A stretch of 64,000 nt of DNA from Ursus arctos (taxonomy: Eukaryota; Chordata; Mammalia; Carnivora; Ursidae). Of the stretch, positions 11,001 to 20,800 are shown in pieces. A model generated the notes under the pieces. That model was not told the DNA's origin and did no database searches. It saw nothing but the letters and a program-made list of their open reading frames with translations. The stretch lies in NCBI RefSeq assembly GCF_023065955.2, contig NW_026622963.1, forward strand, positions 4,037,001 to 4,101,000, in the 5' to 3' direction. The first letter of the stretch is position 1, and each line of letters opens with the position of its first letter. Made by a program: the position numbers and the translations under genes.

Positions 11001-11699
11001 TATTAACTGGTGAGCAATCTAATGATGAGAATAAAACAGTACGAGACAGAGGGATGTGGGCCCAGGGAAGCAGGCAGGCTTAGAGGAGGCCCAGTGTTGT
11101 GTCCAGGATAGCGCTCTGAGACTTCTGAAAGGCAGACACTGGAAAGAGAAGTGAAACCAGCCTGCCCTGTGGGTCAGAAGTCTCTAGGTGCCATTGAATT
11201 TTCTTGGTGTTTTTCTTCAGGACGGTGGGAAGTTTCTATGTGCCCACAGTCTCTCCATGCTAAGGACCTTGGAAAGAGGCTTGTGGCTAAGCTGGTGCTG
11301 ACCAAAGGGGAGCCACTGGAGGGGAGGGTAGCAGGGATATGAGCGGGGACCCACACTGGAGATCTGGAGGGAGAGGGAGCCCTGGGGGAGCCCGGCTACT
11401 CACCCACCCTCTTTCCATATACCTCTGCTCAGGTCTTGGGGGCTTCTGTATCTGGTTGAGGCCAAGAAATCTGGTCCTGGGCTCCCCACTCAGGCCCTCC
11501 CAGCCTAACTCGCTTCCCCCAAGTGCCAAGCAAATCCCCAAATGAGCAGAACCAGGCCTTCCAGACCTTTGAATCTTTCCCAAGGCCTCTTGGCTCTGGG
11601 ATCTACATTCAAGCACCATGCTCAGTTCCCGCTCCCCACCCCACCCCTCCAGGGCTCCAGAAGAGAGATGAGCCTCCTGAGTGGGTCAACCCTTCACTC

Positions 11700-11810
11700 T
11701 CAAAAGGTGCTGGTCAGCGTGCCCATCCTACAGATGCAGAAAGATACTGAAGCCAAGGGAAGGTCCACGTCACTCAAGTGGTGAATGGAAGAACTGGCTC
11801 TGGGCCTCAA
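11700..11810 (-). repeat. MIR SINE fragment
   Basis: Diverged reverse MIR: CCATCCTACAGATGCAGAAAG, then an AGTGGTGAATGGAAGAACTG block. Confidence 0.5.
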
Positions 11811-12140
11811 CTTCCCTTGCTCTTTCTGATGACCAGGAGCTGGGAGTCTTCCGCTGGGAGGAGTGCTGGCCTGGCCTCTGATTCCAAAGAGACAGGTCTG
11901 GGCGACAGAAACCCAGAGTGTGCAGCCTCCGGCGCGTCCCAGCCCTCCCGGAGCCTCAGGCTTCCGGCCGCATGGAGAGTGAGGTGGGCCGGTAGCTCCG
12001 AGCACGGTCTCGCGGGCTCTGGGGCCCCTGGCTCTCCCCAAGACCTCACCACTGCTCTCTGGCTGCGGCCCAGCAGGCCCCGCCCAGCCACCTTCACTGG
12101 CTCAGGCCGAGGCAGCCGCGCGGGGTCCGGGTCTATCTGG

Positions 12141-12445
12141 CCGTCGGATTAATATCCAGATATTAAGTAAACAATAAATTAGCAAAACTACAAGAAAATT
12201 TTACAGCCCTTTGCATTTGGCAATCATTGAGTGTTAATTAGAAATTCATTACAATTAAAACCCTGCCTAAACAGGGCCTGCGCGCCTTAATTACATCTGA
12301 TTTTTAATTCAGAATACGTGTTTACACAGTAAGCGCTACGTACCCCATGATTATCCCCAATCCTCTTTATACTGTACTAATTATGTAAATTAGACCTAAT
12401 TAACTGACGAAAACTGCCGTTAATTCAACTGGTAAAAGATATGTG
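12141..12445. promoter_or_regulatory. AT-rich homeodomain-site cluster, probable SKOR1 enhancer
   Basis: A sharply bounded AT-rich block of about 300 bp inside CpG-rich DNA, with no repeat character. It carries at least ten TAAT/ATTA cores, including GTGTTAATTAG, CCTTAATTACATC, GTACTAATTATG and CCTAATTAACTG. Such blocks near developmental genes are usually conserved enhancers. Conservation and function are inferred. Confidence 0.55.
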
Positions 12446-12759
12446 CTTGCGGAGCAGGCGCGGCCGCCCAGCCCCAGCCCATGACGGAGCCGGAATGGGC
12501 GCCCGGGCGCCCGGCCGCGTGGACGCGACGCCGGGGACGCAGAGGCACAGCGGGCCCGGCGGGGGTTGGGGGGAACACGTGATCTGGAGTCCGGCCCTCC
12601 GACCTCAGTGCCACCCCGCAATGGATAAAGGAGAGAATCCGCGCTAATGGGGGTCAGAAAGGCCAAAGGCATCGAGTGCGCCGCGGTCTCCCCAGACTCG
12701 GCACTGGACCGCAAGATCCACAGCACCCTCTAAGGAAGACAGACTGGTCCCACCTCCCC

Positions 12760-12880
12760 AGTCTGAGCCCGAGTTCAAGTCCCACAGCTGCCCCTCACTG
12801 GCTGCCTGCACCTGAGCAAGTGACCTGGCATTGCTAGGCCTGTTTCCTCTCCAAGAAGTGTTGTGTGATAATAAAATCTC
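12760..12880 (+). repeat. MIR SINE fragment
   Basis: GAGTTCAAGTCCCACAGCTG, CCTGAGCAAGTGACCTGGC and a TGTTTCCTCTCC block in MIR order. Confidence 0.6.
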
Positions 12881-12979
12881 CTAGTGAGCTGCGCGGTCCT
12901 GCACATTCCTTATCTTCCCTTCACTGATCGAGCTTCTCCCAGCAGCGTGCAAGGCACATTTGGTGTCTGGCAGATCAGT

Positions 12980-13130
12980 CTGCATCCCTTATTGCCTGGG
13001 GAACCTGGGTGGGTTGGCTTTTACCGTCTGACCCTCAGTTTCCTGCCTGTAAAATGGGAATAAATGATCCCTACCAATTCCCACGGCCATCGTGAGAACC
13101 GGCTGTGCAACTGTAAAATGCGGTTCACCA
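12980..13130 (+). repeat. MIR SINE fragment
   Basis: CTGACCCTCAGTTTCCTGCC and TGTAAAATGGGAATAAATG are the forward MIR core. CATCGTGAGAACC follows. Confidence 0.65.
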
Positions 13131-13584
13131 GAGCAGAGCCCAGACCCGACCCCCGAGATCGGCTCACCGGAGATCACTACCCCCCCAAGCGAGCGATGCC
13201 ACCTCCCCAGCCTCTCTCCATGCGCCTTCAGTCTTTCTCCAGCTCAGACCCTGGATGGAGCGTTGGGTGGGTCTGCGAAGCCGGTCTTGGGTGCAGGGAG
13301 CTGTCCGCAGCTTGGTGCTGAACGGAGATGCAGGGGTGACACTGCACGGCCTTAGTGCCACAACCCAGGGAGGGAACTTTTGTCTGAGAAGTCCCGGGGG
13401 GCCCCGGGGCCAGGCTGCCGGAAACACCCTAGAGGCCGGCCCCGGAGGCGCTGTTGGCCCTCACAGTACAATAGAGGCAGGACAGGCAGGCCTTGCCCCT
13501 CCTCTTTCCACTCCCACCTCCCCACTACCCCGGGGGCGTCCTGGCTCCGCGATCGTTGTCACTACCACACCGAATTCTGAGATG

Positions 13585-13645
13585 CCTGTTAAAAAATCAT
13601 TAGGAGCCTAAGAATAATTACCGAACGGGATTGTAATTATGGGAT
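13585..13645. promoter_or_regulatory. Short AT-rich TAAT cluster
   Basis: AATCATTAGGAGCC, AAGAATAATTACCG and GATTGTAATTATGGG lie within 55 bp of otherwise GC-rich DNA. Candidate homeodomain-binding element; function inferred. Confidence 0.4.
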
Positions 13646-14399
13646 GGAGGAGGCCGGGCAGAGGGAAGGGGGATGAGCAGGTGGAGGCTGGGGGTGGCTC
13701 TCGGACTGGGACGGAAAATAGGTTCCTGTTTACCTCGGAGGGAAGTGTAACGGGGTGGGGGAGGGTAAAGAGAGGTAGAGTTAGAGCGGGACAGAGGCAA
13801 AGCCTGGAAAAGACGCACTAATGGAGGGACCAGAGGCAGAGAAAAAGGCTAAGCATGCTCTGAGAGAAAAGAGAAAGGCAAGGAGATCCAAGAGAGAGAA
13901 GGAAACTGAGGGAGGCAAAAGAGCAAGACCACGCCCTAGAAGGGACCCCGCAGAGTAGTCAGAACCCTTAAACTTGGGGGTAGTTTTTGAGGCCTGGATA
14001 ACACGTTAGCCAAGGGGAGAAGGTGACAAACGAGTCAGTCCGGGTCCCCTCTCTCCAAGAGCGAGGCCTGGGCAATCCGTTCTCGCCCCCAGGGGATTCT
14101 CCCAGGGTCCCTGCGAGCCAGGGGACAAGAGAAAAGTGAGAGGAGAGAAGTGGACTGAAGGAGAAGGAGTGACGAACCCCAGAGGAGGCGGAATGCAGGA
14201 GGAGAAAGGGCCTGTAACCCAGAGCAAAAGGGAAAACGAGGGGGCGGAGGCGAGGGCGACCGCGCGCTGCTGGCCGCGGAAGATTTATGGCGCAGTTCGG
14301 GTTCCAAGGACGGGCTGCGCTAGCTAGCCGCTGCTGCCAACGTCGGTAGCCGCAGTGGCCGCCGCGCCCCCTGCCCGGGCGGCCCGCCGCGCCCCGGGC
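13646..14399. other. Purine-rich then CpG-rich promoter-proximal DNA
   Basis: 13800-13930 is strongly purine-rich on the plus strand. 14230-14400 is CpG-rich with many GCCGC/CGCGC runs. A minus-strand CTCF-like core lies at 14364-14377. No coding exon is supported. Confidence 0.45.
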
Positions 14400-14515
14400 C
14401 ATCCCTGCCATTATTAACTTCTGTTTGATTAGGGTAATTGTTCAAACTTAGGCTGGACAGTATGATTAATTACAGTTTAATTAACGTGTCCATTAAGGAC
14501 ACTTAATGCCATGGG
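14400..14515. promoter_or_regulatory. AT-rich homeodomain-site cluster with inverted repeat
   Basis: A switch from CpG-island sequence to GCCATTATTAACTTC, GTTTGATTAGGGTAATTG, ATGATTAATTACAG and GTTTAATTAACG. A perfect inverted repeat GTGTCC-ATTAA-GGACAC lies at 14486-14502. Probable conserved regulatory element near SKOR1; inferred. Confidence 0.5.
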
Positions 14516-15279
14516 GGGTACGAGGGGGCGCCCGGGTATGAACAAATAGGGAGGGAGTGAAGTAGTAACCGAGATTGAAAGGGAGAACACGGTGACCCAA
14601 AGGGGTAGTGGGGTAAAAGAAGACAGAAACCTACAGGCCGAGAGGGAAGAAAAGGGTGGAGAGAAATGGAGCTTTGGAAAGAGAGAAGATGACAAGGGGT
14701 GTCTGTAGCATCAGGGGGCTAAACACCTACCACGGGGAAACTGAGTTAGCGGGAGAGCTGTAGAGTATTCTAGCAGCCACCTAGAAAGTAGTCGTCCCCG
14801 GGTATCTCCCAGCGATGACTTATTTCCTACCCTGGGCAGGTCGCTGTTGGTGGGGGGCAGGCAATCAAGGGGGGCGGTGGCTCAAATCTAATTCTGCTGC
14901 TTAGTGAAGGAGTCGTCCCTCCCCAGGCTGGAGCTGTCCTGACGCCTTCCAACCAAATCAGAAGCGGTGGGGAAGTTGATTCTGACCCTTCCCAACTACC
15001 CTCCGCCCCATAGCCCACACCCTTATCTCTGCCCCAGCTGGCCGCTGGTTACCCAACTGGCTCCCCGGGGCCACTCTCGGGATCCACTGCTGTGGCCCAA
15101 AAGTGCGATGCCCTTCCTCGCGCCCCTTCCTCCAGAGCCTTCCTCAGCCTGGTCATCCGGCCTTGGCCCAGACAGCTCCCGGCCCCTAGGCGGGGAGTGC
15201 TGGGCCCTCCCCACTTCGTCCTGGGAGGCAAACTTTGGGCCCCAGGCCCTTCCTCCCTCCTGTCCCCTATGGCGAGCGT
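14516..15279. other. Unique DNA between the TAAT cluster and the CpG island
   Basis: Purine-rich to about 14700, then C-rich. No repeat, exon or RNA gene is recognised. Confidence 0.45.
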
Positions 15280-15850
15280 GGGCCGCAGGTGCCGGGCGCA
15301 GGGCTCAGGTGTGCGGCCGCTTACCTGGGGCGCGCAGGCCCGGGAGCTGCAGGAGGCGGCGGGCGCGGCGCGTGGCCCGCGGGCTAGAGGACCCCGGGAG
15401 GGCGCGAGTGACTGCGCGGGCGGTGGGTGTGGCGCCCCGGCTCGCAGCTGTCAGGCGCGCCCGCCCCGCGCCGGCCTCACCACTCGGGCTGTGACCGCGC
15501 CGTGCCCGTCGCCGCGCCATGCGCTCCAGGCTTCGGCCTCCGCTCCGGGCCCGTCCGGGGCCTCGGGGGCAGCGGCGCAGGGCACACGTCTTCGCTCAAG
15601 GGGCCCTGGCGTCCCGCGCCCGCTGAGAGCGGGCGCCGCGCGGGAGGGGCCAGCGGGGCCGCGGTGTGAGCGCGAGGAGCCCGGGAGCGCGGCTGTGCGC
15701 GCGCGCGGGGAGGGGCCGCGCCGTCACCCGGAGAGCCCGGCGGATCCCGGACTCCCGCCCGCCGCTCCGCCCGCCGCGCACCTCCTCTCACCGCTCGCCC
15801 AGCTCCAGCCGCCGCCGCACGGTGAGTACCCGCGTCCGGTCGCCCGCCGC
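15280..15850 (+). promoter_or_regulatory. SKOR1: CpG island, likely SKOR1 promoter region
   Basis: Dense CpG sequence with no TATA box, lying about 2.3 kb upstream of the main coding exon and ending in a strong splice donor at 15822. It fits a CpG-island promoter for SKOR1. A CTGTCA (MEIS-type) hexamer lies at 15448-15453. Start sites cannot be read from sequence alone. Confidence 0.55.
15600..15821 (+). other. SKOR1: Candidate noncoding first exon of SKOR1
   Basis: The CpG island contains a strong donor CACG|GTGAGTAC at 15821/15822. Joined to the acceptor at 18099-18100 it would give a 5'UTR leading directly to the ATG at 18111. The 5' limit is arbitrary. Inference only. Confidence 0.4.
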
Positions 15851-17739
15851 CCCCGAGCCCTGCCCCTACAGCTTTTTTCGTTTAGTTCCGATTTGGGTTC
15901 TTGTGGCTGTTGTTTTTATTATTATACCTAAAGACTACATCGCCTCACTCCCACTGCTGTCCGCCTCCCACCTCGTCGCCCTCTCCAAGCTCACCCCTCA
16001 AGCCCCAGGAGCCAGAGAGGTCTCCGCAAAGCAGCCCTGGCCGCTGCTCCTGGTCTCTGCGTACAGCTCATTCCCCGGGCTTTCCGCTCTGGCCCTCGAA
16101 ATTCGGTTCCTTTCCTAGGGCCCCCCTTCTCTTGGCTCTGGGGCCCAGAGCCCCCTCCACTCCGGAAAACCCCGAGGGGCCCTCAAGACCCTCAGCTTGG
16201 GGAGGACGCGCTCTGCTCTGAGGCGCACCCTTCACTCCATGCGGGCAGGGCACACTTGCCGATTTCGGAAACCGAGAAGACATCGTCATTTCCCAGAGCC
16301 GCGGAGCCCCCCGTCACCTCCCCAAGCCCGCCTGAGAGCTCTTCAGGGGGTGCGGGGCTTGCCTCAACTGGGGAGTTAGGACAGTGTTTTTGCCTCCTAA
16401 GATGTCACAAGGGACTTCAACGTGAAAGGAGGGTCAACTTGTTTCAATTCGATCCGCAGAGATAAAGATGAAACAGACAGATAACAGATAAATAGCTTGG
16501 TACTTGAAGAAGGTATGAAGACAGATGGGAGAAAGAGGAGCGAGATGGGAGAGACAGGCAGCTCAGGGACAGATAAGATCGACAGATGAGGGGCACCTAG
16601 ACAAATAGAGGGAGAGAAAGAGACAGACGGAAGAGCCCAGTCTCTTCGATGAAGGCTTTTGAACTCGGATCCCCAGTCTCGGCGGAGCTGCCCCTCTGAA
16701 AATGGATTTGCCTTTCCTGACGAGTTTAGGGGAGGGGCCCTCGGGGTTGAGCTGCCTGGGCCGCAGGAGTGCCTGCAGCCCTGGGCCGGATGGAAGCCTT
16801 CTGTGTCTGAGGACACGTGGCTGGACCAGGAGACCTAGAGGGCCCCAAGCATCAGTCTCTGGGTCCTCCTACTACTGAGGTCCACGGGAGAGGCTACCTC
16901 CCTGCCTGGACCAGAGATCAAAGCGCAGGACCGGCAGCAACTTTTGACCTGGAGTCTTGTGGCTTCGGACACGGGCCAGAATTCCTCTCAACACATATGA
17001 ACTGGGACAGCCGGGCTTGAAGTATACTCAGAGAGGAGACGCCCCCAAAAGAGGAAGACCAGAGCCCGGAGAGACTGCATTTGGCCTGAGCAGGAAAAGC
17101 ATATCTGAAGAAGGAGGAAAACTTAGGGAGTGGGCTGTTAGAAGCAAAGGAGAAGTGTCTCCTGAGAAACTTCCTCGAGAACCCCTCTGTCCCCATGCGC
17201 TGACCCGGATGGAAACCAGCTTTGGTCCGGAACGCAGCTGAAAATGCAGAAAATGTGGTTAGGAACTGCGTGACCCTGGTTCCACTGATGGCTGGGGAAA
17301 AAAAGGTTTGTATTTCCAGCCGGAATCTTTCTGCTCAACGAACGCGAGGCTCCGGACTTGAAAGGAGAAGCTCGGGTTTGTGGCTGTTATCCCGAGGAAC
17401 TGGCTCGGCTGGGAACTGGGTGCGGTGGGGGCAGCCTTGGGGCTAGGCGCGCACAGCGTGCTTCGGAGAGCCGGGTTCAGCACCGCGAACAGCGGTCGTC
17501 TCAGCCTTTCTCCCCCCTCCCTCACGGCCTCGAGACCCTCCTCCTTCTCCTTGCCCCCCCCCGCCCCCTGCTGTCTGGAGATGGGCAGTGACCGCCCCTC
17601 CCCCCGTCCGTACCCCTCCCAGCGCCTCCCCCGCCTGCCCGCGTGCATGCGCGACTGAGCAGAGGGGCAGCTTGTCCCCGAAGTCCGGGCTTCAGGACCC
17701 GGGCGGGTAGGGCAGGCTTCGAGGGTAGCCAAAGGCGCA
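15851..17739. other. SKOR1: Region between candidate 5' exon and first coding exon
   Basis: No coding potential that I can support. It includes a purine-rich stretch at 16480-16640 with repeated ACAGATA/GACAG words. It is GC-rich again from 17400. Probably intron or promoter-proximal DNA of SKOR1. Confidence 0.45.
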
Positions 17740-17870
17740 CGGATCTGGAAGTTCGGAAGCCTGGGTCAGGCAATGGCTTTGCTGTGTGGCCTTGGGCAAG
17801 TCACTCTCCGTCTCTGGGCCCCAGTTCTTCCACAATCCGAAAACAAAATTGGGTTCCTAGCTGCCGGGGC
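17740..17870 (+). repeat. MIR SINE that supplies SKOR1 coding sequence
   Basis: CCTGGGTCAGGCAATGGC, GCTGTGTGGCCTTGGGCAAG, TCACTCTCCGTCTCTGGG and CCCAGTTCTTCCACAATCC follow the MIR core order. The 20-nt run beginning GCTGTGTG is nearly the MIR consensus. It overlaps the upstream SKOR1 start exon. Confidence 0.75.
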
Positions 17871-17879
17871 ATTCCTGAG
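17773..17879 (+). CDS. SKOR1: SKOR1 exon 1, alternative upstream start exon
   Basis: ATG at 17773 opens MALLCGLGQVTLRLW and runs to ..AAGAFLR, split at AG|gtctca. Joined to 18101 it adds exactly 39 residues in frame before MEALTTQLG. The human long form, as I remember it, also has 39 extra residues beginning MALLCGLGQVTLR. Much of the exon is MIR-derived. The donor is weak, lacking the usual G at +5, so use may be low or predicted only. Confidence 0.65.
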
Positions 17880-20800
17880 GTCTCAATTACCCCTTCTCCT
17901 CCCCCAAGCCCCAGGGGCTTTTGTTGTGGCGCCAGCAAGCGTCTGAATAACAAAAGGCTCCCGTCCAGGGGGCGAATGAGCTTGGACTCCCCGTAGCCAA
18001 GTTTCCCCGCGCGCCCAAGTCGGCGCGCCCCGCTGGGCGGGCCCCAGCCACGGTGGCGCTGAAAATGGCTCATCTGCTCTCTACTTTCTCTGTTTCGCAG
18101 GAGCGGCGGCATGGAGGCTCTCACCACTCAGCTGGGGCCGGGGCGCGAGGGCAACTCCTCACCCAACTCGAAGCAGGAGCTGCAACCCTACTCGGGCTCC
18201 AGCGCTCTCAAACCCAACCAGGTGGGCGAGACGTCGCTGTACGGGGTGCCTATCGTGTCTCTGGTCATCGACGGCCAGGAGCGCCTTTGCCTGGCGCAGA
18301 TCTCCAACACTCTCCTCAAGAACTACAGCTACAATGAGATCCACAACCGCCGTGTGGCCCTGGGCATCACGTGCGTGCAGTGTACGCCAGTGCAGCTGGA
18401 GATTCTGCGTCGGGCCGGGGCCATGCCGATCTCGTCGCGCCGCTGCGGTATGATCACGAAGCGCGAGGCCGAACGCCTGTGCAAGTCGTTCCTGGGCGAG
18501 CATAAGCCACCCAAGCTGCCCGAGAACTTCGCCTTCGATGTGGTGCACGAGTGCGCGTGGGGCTCGCGTGGCAGCTTCATCCCCGCGCGTTACAACAGTT
18601 CTCGTGCCAAGTGCATCAAGTGCGGCTACTGCAGCATGTACTTCTCGCCTAACAAGTTCATCTTCCACTCGCACCGCACACCCGACGCCAAGTACACGCA
18701 GCCCGACGCCGCCAACTTCAACTCGTGGCGCCGTCACCTCAAACTCAGTGACAAGTCGGCCACAGACGAACTGAGCCACGCTTGGGAGGACGTTAAGGCC
18801 ATGTTCAATGGCGGCACCCGCAAGCGGACTTTCTCGCTGCAAGGAGGCGGTGGCGGCGGCGCTAATGGGGGGTCGGGTGGCCAGGGGAAGGGTGGTGCTG
18901 GCGGCGGGGGCGGCCCAGGGTGTGGCGCAGAGATGGCCCCAGGGCCGCCGCCCCACAAAACCCTGCGCTGTGGCGAAGACGAGGCCACCGGGCCCCCTGG
19001 GCCGCCTCCTCCCCATCCGCAGCGGGGACTTGGTCTAACGGCGGGAGCTGGCGGCCCGGCGGGCCCTGGAGGGCCTGGTGGCGGCGCCGGCGTACGCAGC
19101 TACCCAGTGATCCCGGTGCCCAGCAAGGGCTTTGGCCTCTTGCAGAAACTGCCCCCGCCGCTTTTCCCTCATCCTTATGGCTTCCCCACGGCCTTCGGCC
19201 TCTGCCCCAAAAAGGACGACCCGGTGCTAGGCGCGGGCGAGCCCAAGGGAGGCCCAGGCACCGCGAGCGGCGCGGGCGCGGGCACTGGCGGAGGCGCGGG
19301 CGGGCCAGGATCCGGCCACTTGCCCCCGGGGGCAGGCCCTGGCCCGGGTGGCGGCGCCATGTTCTGGGGTCACCAACCCTCTGGGGCAGCCAAGGACGCA
19401 GCGGCCGTGGCTGCCGCGGCCGCCGCAGCCACTGTGTACCCGACGTTTCCCATGTTCTGGCCGGCGGCAGGCAGCCTCCCGGTGCCGCCCTATCCAGCTG
19501 CGCAGAGCCAAGCTAAGGCCGTGGCGGCCGCTGTGGCGGCAGCGGCGGCGGCAGCGGCGGCGGCTGCCGGCAGCGGCGGCCCCGAGTCCCTGGACGGTGC
19601 CGAGCCGGCCAAGGAGGGCGGCCTGGGCGCAGAGGAGCGCTGTCCGAGCGCGCTGTCCCGCGGGCCGCTGGACGAGGACGGCGCGGACGAGGCGCTGCCG
19701 CCGCCTCTGGCCCCACTGCCCCCGCCACCTCCGCCCGCACGCAAAGGCTCCTACGTGTCGGCCTTCCGACCTGTGGTCAAGGACGCCGAGAGCATCGCCA
19801 AACTCTACGGTAGCGCCCGCGACGCGTATGGCGCCGGGCCTGCTCGTGGGCCGGGGCCGGGCGCGGGGGCCGGCGGCGGTTACGTGAGCCCAGACTTTCT
19901 GAGCGAGGGCAGCTCCAGCTACCACTCCGCCTCGCCCGACGTGGACACTGCTGACGAGCCCGAGGTGGACGTGGAGTCCAACCGCTTCCCCGACGATGAG
20001 GGCGCTCCAGACGAGGCCGAGCCGGGCGTACCCAGTGCGTCCAGCACGGGAGGCGGCCCGGACGCCGACCAGCCCGCAGGGCCCCCGTCTACCACCTCCT
20101 CGGGCGCCGACGGTCCCACAGACTCCCCAGACGGCGGCAGCCCTCGTCCCCGGCGCCGCCCAGGGCTGTCCGCAGCCAGCCGGTCAACATTTGGGGACCT
20201 GGCGGCCGACGACGTGGTGCGGAGACCGGAGAGGAGCCCGCCGAGCGGCGGCTATGAGCTGCGAGAGCCTTGCGGGCCGCTGGGGGGCCCCGCGCCGGCC
20301 AAGGTGAGCCCCGCGCCCGCCTCGCTGGTGGCGCCACCCCGCTTACCCCTCGGCACCTCGGGAATGTGGGGCAGGCACTGGCCAAGTTAGGGACGGGAAT
20401 TGTGTTCCGAGCAGGCGTTTGAGCCGCAGGCCCCAGCTGCTCCGGGTAGGCCCAGCTTCGGTAGCGCTGTAGAACTTGCTGGGACCTCCGAGTGAGGGTT
20501 TCGGAAAATCCGGGGGGCAGGCCTGAGAAACGGGTGTGCTACGTTTTTGTTCAGGGGGGGGAGGGAAGGTGGACAGGCAGAGACTGTCAGTTAACAGAGA
20601 CAGAAAGAGAGAAATAAAAAGGGTCTGGGGAAAGAACGCGGAGCAGATGAAGGGACCCAAAGCCAGAGAAAGGCGCGTGCGGGGCTGGGCCGGTGGCACA
20701 CGCACCCAGATAGGGATCAGAGTCCCGGGGATGACAAACTGATGAGGCGAGGAGAGGACGGGGTGTCTCCCTCAAGCCGGGCTCCAGGGGTACGAGTCCC

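Larger units (their letters stand above)
10631..12140. other. Intergenic DNA, no gene seen
   Basis: It contains an L2-class remnant at about 10860 and a MIR near 11700. From 11900 it becomes CpG-richer on the approach to the AT-rich element at 12141. The rest is unique-looking DNA. Confidence 0.5.
12446..13584. other. CpG-rich then repeat-bearing DNA upstream of SKOR1
   Basis: 12446-12660 is CpG-rich. Two MIR fragments follow at about 12760 and 12980. The remainder to 13584 is GC-rich and unique-looking. No gene is supported. Confidence 0.5.

Noticed and set aside
15092..15931. 279-codon plus-strand frame over the CpG island upstream of SKOR1
   Set aside because: Open because of high GC. 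Composition is Arg/Pro/Ala-rich with no recognisable domain, and it runs through a strong splice donor at 15822.
18159..19016. Long open frame of 285 codons on the minus strand over SKOR1 exon 2
   Set aside because: It mirrors the GC-rich coding strand, where stops are rare in antisense frames. No start context, domain or splice evidence supports a gene.
20304..20390. SKOR1 exon 2 frame continuing to a stop at 20390
   Set aside because: The frame reads on past a good GT donor at 20304. The downstream exons encode the known SKOR1 C-terminus in phase, so this is intron read-through.
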